A DNA stretch of 64,000 bases from JAMWDF01 sp964645405 (GCA_964645405.1 CAZYCA010000029.1:37405-101404), one strand, 5' to 3'; shown: positions 14,996-24,702, numbered from the stretch's first letter. The notes: generated by a model from the letters alone, not told the origin. Translations and numbers: made by a program.

Positions 14996-17900
14996 ATGGA
15001 CTACTACGCAGAACTCCTCAGCCGTCTGAGAAGCATCAATCCTGGTACCAGGTATTTTATTAACCGCCTGTTTAACGCAGAAAAATTTGCTTTCCTGGAA
15101 AAATGCGTAGAAAACCTTAAGCTTATTAATGAGCTGGAAAACCAGGTCAAGCAACTGACAGATGCTCAACTGGCTGAACGCTCCCGGCAGTTGAAACAAA
15201 GGGTGAAAGAAGGTGTCAGTTTAGATGACCTTCTGGTAGAAGCCTTTGCCCTTGTTAGAGAAGCAGCCGCCCGTACTATCGGACTTAGACCTTTTGATGT
15301 CCAGATTATCGGTGGGATGGTGCTGCACCACGGGAAGGTGGCAGAGATGGCTACAGGGGAAGGAAAGACCCTGGTCGCTACATTGCCTCTTTATCTGAAT
15401 GCCCTTACCGGATCTGGCGTTCATCTGGTTACGGTGAATGATTACCTTGCCAAGAGGGATACGCAATGGATGGGACCAATCTTTCACGCCCTGGGACTTT
15501 CAGTCGGTTGCATCATTGCCTATCGGGATGAGAAAACTCCCCTGGGTACTCCCGGGTTCATCTTTGACCCCACCTACATGCCAGCAGATTCCCGGTTTCT
15601 TTACCTCCGGCCAGCTACCCGCAAACAGGCTTATGACTGTGATATTACCTATGGGGTGGGAAGTGAATTCGGGTTTGACTATCTACGGGACAACATGGCT
15701 GTCCAGAAAGAACAACAGGTTCAACGCCAGCTTAATTATGCGATTATTGATGAGGTGGACAGCATTTTGATAGATGAAGCCCGCACGCCGTTAATCATCT
15801 CCGGTCCATCAGAAGAATCACCCCAGCTTTACTACCAGATTGACCGTCTGGTCCGGAAGCTGGTAAGGGATACGGACTATTTAATTGACGAAGAAGCCCA
15901 GACTGCGACCCTGACAGATGAAGGTGTCAGAAAATGTGAGCATCTTCTGGGCATTCAAAATCTCTATGATGGGATGCACACGGAACTGGTACATCGTATT
16001 AACCAGGCTCTGCGGGCTCATGCTTTTTTCCAGAGAGATAAGGAATATGTGGTGAAAAATGGCCAGGTTATCATCGTGGACGAATTTACCGGCCGGTTAA
16101 TGCCTGGCCGGCGCTGGAGCGATGGACTGCACCAGGCTGTGGAAGCCAAGGAGGGTGTCACCATTGAAAGCGAAAACCAGACCCTGGCAACCATTTCTTT
16201 TCAGAATTATTTCCGGCTTTACACCAAGATTGCTGGCATGACCGGTACAGCCCTGACTGAAGCTGTGGAATTTAAAGAAATTTACAAGCTTGATGTGATT
16301 GCTATTCCTACCAATAAACCTTTACGACGCACCGAGTACGACGATGAGATTTATCGTAGTGAAAAAGAGAAGTTTAATGCCGTCCTATCCGAGATTGAAC
16401 AGATGCATCAAAACCAGCGGCCGGTCCTGGTAGGCACCATCTCCATTGAGAAAGCAGAAAAATTAAGCCGCCTGCTTTCCCAGCGCGGGCTTGTCCACCG
16501 GGTGCTGCATGGAAAAAATCACGAGGCTGAAGCTGCCATCATTGCCCAGGCTGGCAGACCAGGAGCAATCACCATAGCCACCCAGATGGCTGGCCGCGGG
16601 GTAGATATTATCCTGGGTGGCAACCCGGAGATTTTAGCCCGGGAAGAAACCATTCAAAACATCAGAACCCGCCTGGCAGGAAGTAAGCCCCAGACTAATC
16701 CAAAGACCTTTCTGGATTCCATTAACGAACTGGAAGCCCACTACAAGAAGACCCTGGAAGAAATTGAAGAAAAATTCAGAGCAGACCTGGAAAAACTAAA
16801 AGGCATCATGCTGGAGAAGGAGAAAAACTTCTCCTTGCTGGACCAGAAAGTTAGAGAAAACATGGACCGCACTGTGTTCCTGCAGGCTGGTGGTTCTGAC
16901 TATCAGCGGCTGGAGCCAAGGCTGGCTAAGCTCTGGGAAAAATATAAAGAAGCAGAAGCCGCCCATAACCAGGCCCAGATAGAATTTAAGGAGAAACCTG
17001 AAAGATTGAAAGAATACAAAGAGAGCATGAACAGGGCTTACCGGGACTGGGATAACTTCCGGGAAGCCTGCCGCCGTAAGTTTGGTATTGTCACCAGAAA
17101 CCAGATTCAGGACAGGGCCGGGCTTTTCGTTCAGACTCTGGAAAAACCACCGGAGAAAAAGGAGGTGGCTGTCAAAACCATCACCGCAGAGATACAGCAA
17201 TACCAGGAGATTTTAGAAAACTACGAGAAAACAATAGCACCACTGCTCAGCCAGGAGCTTTCTGCCAGCAAGCCTGCCCATCTTTTCAGGCAGCAAGCCA
17301 GCCACTACCGGAACCTTTTACAGAACCTGGGAAAAAGAATCTCTGAGGCGCAGGACGAATTTACGCTGAAATCCGTTCTGGCCGAGCATCTTTCCCGGGA
17401 ATCAGCTGCCTATCGTCAGTTTATGGATAGTCTGGAAAGTCTGGAAAAGGAAATTCTCTATAGCCTGGGTGGTCAGGAATATCACCAGGCAGAAAAAGAA
17501 TACAGAGCGGCTGTGGCGGAATACGAAAAATTGCTGGCGGAGTATCAGCAGGCGCTGAACCAGGCCAGAGAAAATTATGAACTCTCCCGCAGCCAGCTGG
17601 AGAGTCAGTGGCAGAAAGCCAAGGAAGAACTGGAGAAAAGCCCGAAAGAATTTAAAGAACTTTATGAGACTATCCTGGAAAAGTACCGCACTCCCTGGTT
17701 GAAAGACCATGAAAAGGTGGTAAATGCCGGGGGACTTCACATCATCGGAACTGAACGCTATGAATCACGCCGGATTGATAACCAGCTGAAAGGACGGGCT
17801 GGCAGACAGGGAGACCCTGGTTCTTCCCGTTTTTACCTCTCCCTGGAAGATGACCTTCTGCGGATTTTCGGGGCAGAACGGCTGGCAGGAATCATGTCAA

Positions 17901-18820
17901 CACTTCCTGAAGGTGACAAAATCACCCATCCCCTGATTACCAGGACAATCAACAATGCCCAAAAAAAAGTGGAAGCCAGAAACTTTGAAATCCGGAAGCA
18001 GCTGCTGGAGTTTGACAACGTTCTCCATGAACAGAGAAAGATAGTTTATGCCCTGCGACAGGATATCCTGGAAGGCCGTCATCTGGAGGAATATGTGGAG
18101 GAGTTTGCCTCTTCTGTAGTAGACAGTTTGAAGCAGCAGTATCTTAACGAGAAACTACCTTATGATTCCTGGAATATAGAAGGACTTCTGCATTATTTAC
18201 ATACCAGCTTTGGTCTGGTACTTAATATTCCCAGACCAGAGATTAAGGCAGAGTATCCTGCCTGGTGCGAGAGTCTGTGTGAGCAAATTAAGAATGCCCT
18301 GGTAAATGCCTACCAGGAGAAAAAAGCAACTCTGGGTCCGGTTCTACCGGAAGTTCAAAAAATTATTATGCTACAGGTGATTGATACTAAATGGCGGTCT
18401 CATCTGCGTAATCTGGATGAACTGCGGGAGGGTATCAGTCTGCGTGCCTATGCCCAGCGTGACCCTCTGATTGCTTATAAACATGAAGGTTATGCTCTTT
18501 TTCAGGAATTACTTTCTTCTGCCAGAGAAGAAATTCTGGGAGGTCTTCTCCGGGTCCAGGTTTCCCCAACCCAGCTTGCTTTCACCAAACCTGCTGGCCC
18601 AAAAGTGGCTGGCTATGTTCACCAGTCCGTAGACCACTTTGCCAAAACCCCGGAAGCTGAAAAACAGCCAGATACTGTTGGAAGTGACCAGGCAGTCTCT
18701 GCTGTTAGTCCGGGTCCCGGACAGCAAATTCCGGTAAGAGTCAAGAAAGTTGGACGCAACGACCCCTGTCCGTGTGGCAGCGGTAAAAAGTATAAAAAGT
18801 GCTGTGGAAAATCTGTGTGA
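14996..18820 (+). CDS. secA: Preprotein translocase ATPase SecA with a very large insertion
   Basis: SecA drives preproteins through SecYEG. The 1274-residue protein is far longer than the usual 800-1000. It has Walker A MATGEGKT (118-125), IDEVDSILIDEARTPL (251-266), AGMTGTA (413-419), TQMAGRGVDI (529-538), GTERYESRRIDNQLKGRAGR (918-937) and a C-terminal zinc motif CPCGSGKKYKKCC. A segment before DITYG (about 181-216) contains DPTYMPADSR and is longer than in E. coli, a trait I associate with PVC-type SecA. Between LGGNPEIL (540-547) and WLKDHEKVV (901-909) lies a charged, coiled-coil-like insertion of about 360 residues where E. coli has roughly 30. All motor motifs are intact, so it should be functional. 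dnaA follows after 15 bases. Confidence 0.97.
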   Translation: MDYYAELLSRLRSINPGTRYFINRLFNAEKFAFLEKCVENLKLINELENQVKQLTDAQLAERSRQLKQRVKEGVSLDDLLVEAFALVREAAARTIGLRPFDVQIIGGMVLHHGKVAEMATGEGKTLVATLPLYLNALTGSGVHLVTVNDYLAKRDTQWMGPIFHALGLSVGCIIAYRDEKTPLGTPGFIFDPTYMPADSRFLYLRPATRKQAYDCDITYGVGSEFGFDYLRDNMAVQKEQQVQRQLNYAIIDEVDSILIDEARTPLIISGPSEESPQLYYQIDRLVRKLVRDTDYLIDEEAQTATLTDEGVRKCEHLLGIQNLYDGMHTELVHRINQALRAHAFFQRDKEYVVKNGQVIIVDEFTGRLMPGRRWSDGLHQAVEAKEGVTIESENQTLATISFQNYFRLYTKIAGMTGTALTEAVEFKEIYKLDVIAIPTNKPLRRTEYDDEIYRSEKEKFNAVLSEIEQMHQNQRPVLVGTISIEKAEKLSRLLSQRGLVHRVLHGKNHEAEAAIIAQAGRPGAITIATQMAGRGVDIILGGNPEILAREETIQNIRTRLAGSKPQTNPKTFLDSINELEAHYKKTLEEIEEKFRADLEKLKGIMLEKEKNFSLLDQKVRENMDRTVFLQAGGSDYQRLEPRLAKLWEKYKEAEAAHNQAQIEFKEKPERLKEYKESMNRAYRDWDNFREACRRKFGIVTRNQIQDRAGLFVQTLEKPPEKKEVAVKTITAEIQQYQEILENYEKTIAPLLSQELSASKPAHLFRQQASHYRNLLQNLGKRISEAQDEFTLKSVLAEHLSRESAAYRQFMDSLESLEKEILYSLGGQEYHQAEKEYRAAVAEYEKLLAEYQQALNQARENYELSRSQLESQWQKAKEELEKSPKEFKELYETILEKYRTPWLKDHEKVVNAGGLHIIGTERYESRRIDNQLKGRAGRQGDPGSSRFYLSLEDDLLRIFGAERLAGIMSTLPEGDKITHPLITRTINNAQKKVEARNFEIRKQLLEFDNVLHEQRKIVYALRQDILEGRHLEEYVEEFASSVVDSLKQQYLNEKLPYDSWNIEGLLHYLHTSFGLVLNIPRPEIKAEYPAWCESLCEQIKNALVNAYQEKKATLGPVLPEVQKIIMLQVIDTKWRSHLRNLDELREGISLRAYAQRDPLIAYKHEGYALFQELLSSAREEILGGLLRVQVSPTQLAFTKPAGPKVAGYVHQSVDHFAKTPEAEKQPDTVGSDQAVSAVSPGPGQQIPVRVKKVGRNDPCPCGSGKKYKKCCGKSV

Positions 18821-18835
18821 AAGATGTAGAAAAAT

Positions 18836-20131
18836 ATGGACCAGCAAAATCTCTTAGCTATCTGGCAGAAAGTTCTCTCCCGCATCAGTACCAGGATAGG
18901 CAACACCAGGGCTGTTGATATCTGGATTAAACCAGTTATCCCGGCGGCCCTGAATAATCAGACTCTTATTCTGGTTTTACCGAACAGAACCTTCCAGAAG
19001 GGATTTGCTGCTTTTACCGAACCGCTGCTGGAATGTTTTGCGGAAATTCTTGGTTTCAAACCCACCCTTCAGTACTCCTATGACGACGACACGGCAATCC
19101 AGCAATTTTCAGGCAGCAACCTGAATGCAGATTATACCTTTGAAAACTTTGTCGTGGGACCTGCTAACCGTCTGGCACATGCTGCGGCTCTGGCAGTGGC
19201 TCAAACCCCGGGTACTGCTTACAATCCCCTTTTCATTTATGGCGGGGTAGGTCTGGGAAAAACTCACTTAATGCAGGCTATCGGTCACTTCGCCGAGCAA
19301 CAGAAAAGCGGAAAGACAACCTATTTACCATGTGAGGTCTTTGTTAACGCTTTTATCCAGGCTATCCAGACCAAAACTACATCACATTTCCGCAACAGGT
19401 TTCGTAGCCTGGACATCCTTCTCATTGACGATATCCATTTTATTGCTGGCAAGGAGGGTACTCAGGAAGAATTCTTCCACACTTTTAATACTCTCTATGA
19501 TGCGCGGAAACAGATTATTCTTTCCAGTGATAGACCGCCCAAGGAGATACCTCAACTGGAAAAAAGGCTGGTCTCCAGGTTTGAATGGGGACTGGTGGTG
19601 GACATCCAACCTCCAGATTTTGAAACCAGGGTAGCTATTCTCAAGAAGAAATGCCAGCTGAAGTCTTTAACTGTGCCGGATGAAGTTATCTTTTTCCTTG
19701 CTGAGCAGATTAAAGATAACATCAGACTCCTGGAAGGAGCACTCAACAGACTTTTCGCTTTTTCCAGTTTACTCAATCAGGAGATTAACTTAGAGTTGAC
19801 TGCTGAAGTAATCAAGGGCCTTTACCAGAAGGAAAAAAAGAAGGTGACCCTCGACCTTATTATGGAGAAGGTTTGCTCTTTCTTTCATATTTCTACCCAT
19901 GAAATTACAAGCCGTACGCGCAGGAAGGATATCCTTACCCCGCGCCAGATTGCTATGTACCTGGCCAGGGAGCTGACAGATTACTCCCTGATGGCTATTG
20001 CTGAGGAGTTTGGAGGTAAGGACCATACCACGGTCATCCATGCGTACAGGAAGATAAAATCAAAATCAAGCCAGGATTCTTATCTCAGTAATGTCCTGGA
20101 GCAAATAAAAAGGACCTTAACAGAGAGTTGA
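18836..20131 (+). CDS. dnaA: Chromosomal replication initiator DnaA
   Basis: DnaA binds DnaA boxes at oriC and opens the duplex. The 431 residues contain domain I (first 80 or so), a very short linker, the AAA+ core starting FENFVVGPANRLAHAAA, Walker A YGGVGLGKTH near 136-144, Walker B LLIDDIHF and the domain IV signature GGKDHTTVIHAYRKI near 392. Length is within the normal range though on the short side. It follows secA by 15 bases and precedes dnaN by 101 bases with DnaA boxes between, so DnaA may regulate dnaN and itself. Confidence 0.97.
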   Translation: MDQQNLLAIWQKVLSRISTRIGNTRAVDIWIKPVIPAALNNQTLILVLPNRTFQKGFAAFTEPLLECFAEILGFKPTLQYSYDDDTAIQQFSGSNLNADYTFENFVVGPANRLAHAAALAVAQTPGTAYNPLFIYGGVGLGKTHLMQAIGHFAEQQKSGKTTYLPCEVFVNAFIQAIQTKTTSHFRNRFRSLDILLIDDIHFIAGKEGTQEEFFHTFNTLYDARKQIILSSDRPPKEIPQLEKRLVSRFEWGLVVDIQPPDFETRVAILKKKCQLKSLTVPDEVIFFLAEQIKDNIRLLEGALNRLFAFSSLLNQEINLELTAEVIKGLYQKEKKKVTLDLIMEKVCSFFHISTHEITSRTRRKDILTPRQIAMYLARELTDYSLMAIAEEFGGKDHTTVIHAYRKIKSKSSQDSYLSNVLEQIKRTLTES

Positions 20132-20156
20132 TTTTTACACATTAAAAGAATATACT
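20128..20156 (+). promoter_or_regulatory. Candidate dnaN promoter containing a DnaA-box-like site
   Basis: TTGATT (20128-20133) and TATACT (20151-20156) are 17 bases apart and match consensus at 4 and 5 of 6. The -35 overlaps the dnaA stop codon. TTTTACACA (20133-20141) lies across the -35/spacer boundary, where bound DnaA would block polymerase. Confidence 0.45.
20133..20141 (+). promoter_or_regulatory. Degenerate DnaA box (TTTTACACA)
   Basis: TTTTACACA fits the relaxed DnaA-box consensus TTWTNCACA. It lies in the candidate dnaN promoter, 2 bases after the dnaA stop. Confidence 0.45.
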
Positions 20157-20186
20157 AACACAAAAGGAGATAATGTTTTAGACAAC

Positions 20187-20195
20187 TTATCCACA
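20187..20195 (+). promoter_or_regulatory. Perfect DnaA box (TTATCCACA)
   Basis: An exact 9-base consensus DnaA box lies in the 101-base dnaA-dnaN gap, 38 bases before dnaN. With the weaker box at 20133 it suggests DnaA-dependent control. Two boxes are few for a full origin. Confidence 0.65.
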
Positions 20196-20232
20196 ATCTC
20201 AACACTTTTTTCTACTATAACCGGGGAGGAAT

Positions 20233-21336
20233 ATGGAACTAATAGTAAACAGGCAACTTTTTCAGCGTAACCTGGAAACAAACTGCGCTGTTGTCCCTTC
20301 CAAACCTGCTATTGCTTCTCTTTCCTCTGTTCTTCTGGAAGCAAAAGAAAACGAACTATCATTTACTTCCTCTGACTTAGAAACAACAATTAAAACTTCC
20401 TGCCAGGCTAAGGTGGTAAAAAAAGGCAGTACCCTTCTTCCAGCCAGAAAAATACTTTCTCTCACCAGACAGATCTCTGATGAAGAAATAAGACTCTACC
20501 TTACCGAAAACCAGGTGAATCTACAAACAGAAAATTCTGTCTACAACTTTTTCCCTCCAAATATAGAAGACTTTCCCAAACTGCCGAAGTTTACCGCGGG
20601 AATATCGTTTTCCGTTTCTGCTACACTACTGAAACAGTCTATTGACCAGACAAAGTTCTGTATCTATCCTGAAGAACCAAGGCCTCATTTCCGGGGAGCT
20701 CTTCTGGATATTAAAGAGAATAGCTGGAACTTTGTAGCCACCGATACCAGAAGACTTGCCCTTGTACAAAAAACATTAGAAACAAAACTACCGGAAAACG
20801 TCAAGTGTTTACTCCCTCACCGGGCTTTGAACTACCTTTCTAATTTACTGAAGGAGGGAAATGTAGAATTAAGTATTAGTAAAAACCAGATTTTTTTAAA
20901 GATAGACACCACCTACATCATTTCCCAGCTTTTAGAAGGAAGTGAAGACTTTCCGGACTACAGAAAAGTAATCCCTGATGAGAAAAAGCAAAACATTGCT
21001 GTGGCTGTTAAAGACCAGCTGGAACTGGTATTGAAAAGGATTGCCCTTTTCACCACAGAAAGATATAATAAGGTAAAATTCGTTTTCTCTAAAGGAAAAA
21101 TTATCCTTTCGGTGAGCAATCCAGAGGTAGGAGAAGCACAGGAAAAACTTCCTGTGGACTACCAGGGACAGGACCAGCCGATTGCCTTCAACCCTGATTA
21201 TCTTTTAGACTTCTTACAGTGTGTCACCAGCGAAAAAGTCATTATTGCCTTTTCCAGTGACAAGAAACCGGTACTGCTGAGACCACAGGATAATGAGGAT
21301 TATCTCTATGTTGCTATGCCTTTGAAACTGGAATGA
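20233..21336 (+). CDS. dnaN: DNA polymerase III beta subunit (sliding clamp)
   Basis: DnaN forms the ring-shaped dimer that tethers polymerase III to DNA. The 367 residues match family length and the three repeated clamp domains: the start MELIVNRQLFQRNLETNCAV, FVATDTRRLAL in the middle domain, RIALFTTERYNKVKFVF at the domain 2-3 border and a final region ending LRPQDNEDYLYVAMPLKLE in place of the usual MPMRL. ATG 20233 has a GGGGAGGA ribosome site. It is followed by the DciA-like gene. Confidence 0.95.
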   Translation: MELIVNRQLFQRNLETNCAVVPSKPAIASLSSVLLEAKENELSFTSSDLETTIKTSCQAKVVKKGSTLLPARKILSLTRQISDEEIRLYLTENQVNLQTENSVYNFFPPNIEDFPKLPKFTAGISFSVSATLLKQSIDQTKFCIYPEEPRPHFRGALLDIKENSWNFVATDTRRLALVQKTLETKLPENVKCLLPHRALNYLSNLLKEGNVELSISKNQIFLKIDTTYIISQLLEGSEDFPDYRKVIPDEKKQNIAVAVKDQLELVLKRIALFTTERYNKVKFVFSKGKIILSVSNPEVGEAQEKLPVDYQGQDQPIAFNPDYLLDFLQCVTSEKVIIAFSSDKKPVLLRPQDNEDYLYVAMPLKLE

Positions 21337-21367
21337 AAATTATGGGGTAGAGCACATCCAGTCTACA

Positions 21368-21628
21368 GTGAGAAAAGTTCTGGAAAATTTAGAAGGTGAC
21401 AATGATGCCGGAAGAATTTGTCACAATCCAGAAACTCTATGGTGTAAAATCGTCAACCAGCACCTACGAAGTCATTCCTATGTGGAAACAGTTAGGGGTA
21501 AGCAATTAGTCATCAAAGTAGATAGCTCTGTATATTTGCAGGAACTGAGGACCATGCAGAAGCAGTTAGAAGAAAAAATGCGCTCTGCCAGTGGTGGTCG
21601 TTACTGCTTTCTGGTTTTCATTTTGTAA
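21368..21628 (+). CDS. DciA-like protein (DUF721), putative replicative helicase loader/operator
   Basis: DciA proteins help load the replicative helicase DnaB in bacteria without DnaC. The 86-residue product has the DUF721 core: LWCKIVNQHLRSHSYVE, then KQLVIKVDSSVYLQELR and MQKQLEEKM, matching the family pattern LW..IVG..l..H / v.v.sSaW.qEL. The start is GTG 21368 without a good ribosome site, so the exact start is uncertain. Position right after dnaN, within the dnaA-dnaN cluster, agrees with the call. Confidence 0.75.
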   Translation: MRKVLENLEGDNDAGRICHNPETLWCKIVNQHLRSHSYVETVRGKQLVIKVDSSVYLQELRTMQKQLEEKMRSASGGRYCFLVFIL

Positions 21629-21640
21629 GAAGGGGAGGAT

Positions 21641-22516
21641 ATGTTTCAGGATTCAGTGGTAGCGCTGGTGACCCCGTTTAAAAAAGGAAAGTTTGACAGG
21701 GAGGCCTATCAGCGCCTGATTGATTTTCAGATAAAGAATGGAACATCAGCGATTCTTACATGCGGTTGCACCGGAGAGCCGGCCACCATGTCCCACAGAG
21801 AACACTGTGAAATAATTAAGTGTGCGGTAGAGCTGGTAAACCATCGTGTTCCGGTGATTGCTGGTACCGGTTCTAATAATACGAAAGAAGCGATTTCCCT
21901 TACACAGGCAGCAGAAAAGGCCGGTGCTGATGCTGCCTTACTTATTACTCCCTACTACAATAAACCAGTTCCTTCAGGCCTCTACGAGCATTACAAATTA
22001 GTAGCGGAAAATACAGGGCTGCCTGTTATTCTTTACAATGTCCCTTCCCGGACAGGAATCTCTATCCTTCCGGAAACAGTGGCTGAACTGGCCACCATCA
22101 AAAATATTGTTGGTATCAAGGAAGCCAGTGGCAGTATGGACCAGGTAAGTCAGATTCTGACACTCTGTCCCAGCTCCTTTGAAGTTTATTCCGGTGATGA
22201 TTCTATGACCTTACCGATTATGGCTGTGGGAGGTAAAGGAGTGATTTCCGTGGCTGCCAACGTGGTACCACGGTTAATGGCGGAGATGACCAGAAAAATG
22301 CGGGAAGGAAACTTAGAACAGGCAAGACTTCTTCATAAAAAACTCTACCCTCTCTTTAAAGCTCTCTTTATAGAGACAAATCCTATCCCGGTAAAAGGAG
22401 CGCTGTCTTTAATGAGAATGATTGAACCTGAACTGCGGTTGCCTTTAACCAGTCCGAAACCCCAGACTATGGAAAAACTGCAGCAGGTTCTCCGCCAGAT
22501 AGGGGTGCAGGTATGA
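21641..22516 (+). CDS. dapA: 4-Hydroxy-tetrahydrodipicolinate synthase
   Basis: DapA condenses pyruvate with aspartate semialdehyde in lysine and diaminopimelate synthesis. The 291-residue TIM barrel has CGCTGEPATMSHREH (pyruvate site region), AGTGSNNTKEAISL, the tyrosine motif LYNVPSRTG and the Schiff-base lysine in GIKEASGS. Size is normal. ATG 21641 follows GGGGAGG. It overlaps accD by 4 bases. Confidence 0.94.
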   Translation: MFQDSVVALVTPFKKGKFDREAYQRLIDFQIKNGTSAILTCGCTGEPATMSHREHCEIIKCAVELVNHRVPVIAGTGSNNTKEAISLTQAAEKAGADAALLITPYYNKPVPSGLYEHYKLVAENTGLPVILYNVPSRTGISILPETVAELATIKNIVGIKEASGSMDQVSQILTLCPSSFEVYSGDDSMTLPIMAVGGKGVISVAANVVPRLMAEMTRKMREGNLEQARLLHKKLYPLFKALFIETNPIPVKGALSLMRMIEPELRLPLTSPKPQTMEKLQQVLRQIGVQV

Positions 22517-23349
22517 TTTTCCGGAAACGGTATGCCAGCCTGACTCCGAGGGAAAAACCAGAGGCGAAAAAGGAACTCTGGGTGAAGTGTGAGCATTGCG
22601 GAAAGATTATTTATGAGAAGAAATGGAAGGAACTGTTAAAGGTCTGTCCTTATTGCAAAGCGTATGGCCGGCTTACAGCCGGGGAGAGGATTGAGCAGCT
22701 GGCAGACCCTGGCAGTTTCCGGGAACTGTGGCCGGACATTATTTCGGCTGACCCCTTGCAGTTTGTAGGTGTGCGCTCTTATGTGGATAAGCTGAAAGAA
22801 GATATGCTGCGGACAAATTTGAAGGAAGCCATGGTTGTGGGGGAAGCCAAAATTGGTGGTTTTCCGACTTGTCTGGCGATATTAGACCCGCACTTTATTA
22901 TGGGAAGTATGGGCTCAGTAGTAGGAGAAAAATTTGCCCGTATCTGTGAGTTATGCCTGGAGAAAAAAACACCCCTGGTTTCTGTCTCCGGCGGTGGTGG
23001 AGGAGCCAGGATGTATGAAGGTGCTCTCAGCCTCATGCAGATGGCTAAGACTGCAGCTGCTGTCTGGAGATTGCATTCCAGTGGGCTTGTGTACATCTCG
23101 GTTTTGACTGACCCGACAATGGGCGGGGTAGCTGCCAGTTTCGCTTTTTTAGGAGATATAATCCTGGCTGAACCGAAAGCGTTGATTGGTTTTGCCGGAC
23201 CAAGGGTTATTGAGCAGACCATTCGGCAGAAGTTACCACCTGGTTTCCAGAGTTCCGAGTTTTTGTATCAGAGGGGCATGATTGACCTGATTGTAGAAAG
23301 GAAGGATTTGAAATCCACCATCAGCAGAATACTGGATATTATCCATTAA
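22513..23349 (+). CDS. accD: Acetyl-CoA carboxylase carboxyltransferase subunit beta
   Basis: AccD with AccA transfers the carboxyl group from biotin to acetyl-CoA, the first step of fatty acid synthesis. The 278 residues include the N-terminal four-cysteine zinc ribbon (CEHCG near 29 and CPYCK near 48) and the crotonase-fold core with SVSGGGGGARMYEGA, LTDPTMGGVAASFA and IGFAGPRVIEQT. Length and motifs are typical. accA is not in the window. It is translationally coupled to dapA and followed by folC. Confidence 0.95.
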   Translation: MIFRKRYASLTPREKPEAKKELWVKCEHCGKIIYEKKWKELLKVCPYCKAYGRLTAGERIEQLADPGSFRELWPDIISADPLQFVGVRSYVDKLKEDMLRTNLKEAMVVGEAKIGGFPTCLAILDPHFIMGSMGSVVGEKFARICELCLEKKTPLVSVSGGGGGARMYEGALSLMQMAKTAAAVWRLHSSGLVYISVLTDPTMGGVAASFAFLGDIILAEPKALIGFAGPRVIEQTIRQKLPPGFQSSEFLYQRGMIDLIVERKDLKSTISRILDIIH

Positions 23350-23373
23350 CATACCAACCCTGCCTGCAAAACG

Positions 23374-24702
23374 ATGATTCTTCATTCTTCCCGGCAAATA
23401 AGCGACCGTATTTTCTTAGAAAGGCTTAATGATTTCGGAATAAAACTTGGTCTGGACAGGACCTTTGCTCTGCTTAAACATTTCGGTCAGCCGCAGGAGA
23501 AATACCTTTCTGTCCTGGTGGCAGGGACAAACGGGAAAGGTTCTGTGGCAAAAGCCTTATCCCGGATTCTTCTAACTTCTGGTTATCGGGTAGGCCTTTA
23601 CACCAGTCCGCACCTGGTGGATATAAGGGAAAGAATTTTTGTTAACGAAAGACCCATTTCCAGACGTTTATTTCGGACAGGTTTAAGAAAAGTCCGGCAG
23701 GTTGTAGAAAATTCTCCCTTCCATCTCACTCCTACCTTTTTTGAGGCTCTTACGGTGATGGCTTTTCTGGCATTTGCCGAAGAGAAGGTAGAGGTAGCAG
23801 TGGTGGAGGTGGGTATGGGTGGCCGTTTTGATGCTACCAATGTTGTCCCGGCCAGCCTTTCTGTTATCACCACGGTGGGACTGGACCATATGCAATATCT
23901 TGGTCCGACGCAAAGGGATATTGCCAGGGAAAAAGCCGGAATTATTAAAGAAGCCAAACCGGTGATTTCTGCCAGTCAAAAACCAGAAGTCCTGCAGGTG
24001 ATAAGGCAGGTAGCCAGAGATAAACAGGCAAAACTTTTAGTTCATGGCAGGGATTTTCTCGGCCAGATGAAGCAGATGAATCTGGAAAGACTCCAGTTTG
24101 ATTTTAGCGGAGAAGAAAGTTTTACCGGTCTGGAAACCCGGCTGACTGGCAGGCATCAGGTGGAGAATATGGCTCTGGCTGTCCAGGCAAGCCTGCAGTT
24201 AAACAAAATGGGACTGTCCATTCCCCGGAAGGCAATTAGAGTTGGCCTGAAAAAAGTTTTCTGGCCAGGCAGGTTACAGATTTTAAGGCGTAAGCCCTTG
24301 CTTCTTCTTGATGGTGCACATAACAGTTCCGGCCTGGAAGTTTTACATGAGACTTTAGAGGATGTATATCCGGGAAAGAAATTTTCTGTCTTAACTGCTA
24401 TCCTCAAGGATAAACAGTGGCAGAAAATGTTGCGTATGATGCTGCCCTGGAGTAAGAAGTTTGTTTTTACCGGACTGAAAACAGAAAGGGCAATCTCCCC
24501 TGAAGTTCTGGCAGCATACATTCTTCGGTACCAGCCAGAGGAAAAAGTAAAGGTTGTCACAGGCGTGAAAGAAGCCTGGCAGATGGTAAAGGAAAGTAAA
24601 GAAGACTGGGTCATCTGCGGGTCTCTGTATCTGGCCGGGGAAATCCTGCAGCAGGCAGGAAGGAATGTTTTCCTGGGGAAAAAACTACCTTCCAGAAGGT
24701 GA
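23374..24702 (+). CDS. folC: Folylpolyglutamate synthase / dihydrofolate synthase
   Basis: FolC attaches glutamates to folates and makes dihydrofolate from dihydropteroate. The 442-residue Mur-ligase-like protein has the P-loop GTNGKGSVAKALSRIL near residue 51, GLYTSPHLVDIRERI, VEVGMGGRFDATNV, GLDHMQYLG and LLLDGAHNSSGLEV. It lies 24 bases after accD, a common pairing. Its last 18 bases overlap the convergent SGNH hydrolase gene. Confidence 0.94.
   Translation: MILHSSRQISDRIFLERLNDFGIKLGLDRTFALLKHFGQPQEKYLSVLVAGTNGKGSVAKALSRILLTSGYRVGLYTSPHLVDIRERIFVNERPISRRLFRTGLRKVRQVVENSPFHLTPTFFEALTVMAFLAFAEEKVEVAVVEVGMGGRFDATNVVPASLSVITTVGLDHMQYLGPTQRDIAREKAGIIKEAKPVISASQKPEVLQVIRQVARDKQAKLLVHGRDFLGQMKQMNLERLQFDFSGEESFTGLETRLTGRHQVENMALAVQASLQLNKMGLSIPRKAIRVGLKKVFWPGRLQILRRKPLLLLDGAHNSSGLEVLHETLEDVYPGKKFSVLTAILKDKQWQKMLRMMLPWSKKFVFTGLKTERAISPEVLAAYILRYQPEEKVKVVTGVKEAWQMVKESKEDWVICGSLYLAGEILQQAGRNVFLGKKLPSRR

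Noticed and set aside
16796..17200. Antisense reading frame of 134 codons within secA
   Set aside because: It is a shadow of the biased codon use in the coiled-coil insertion, with no ribosome site and no recognisable protein features.
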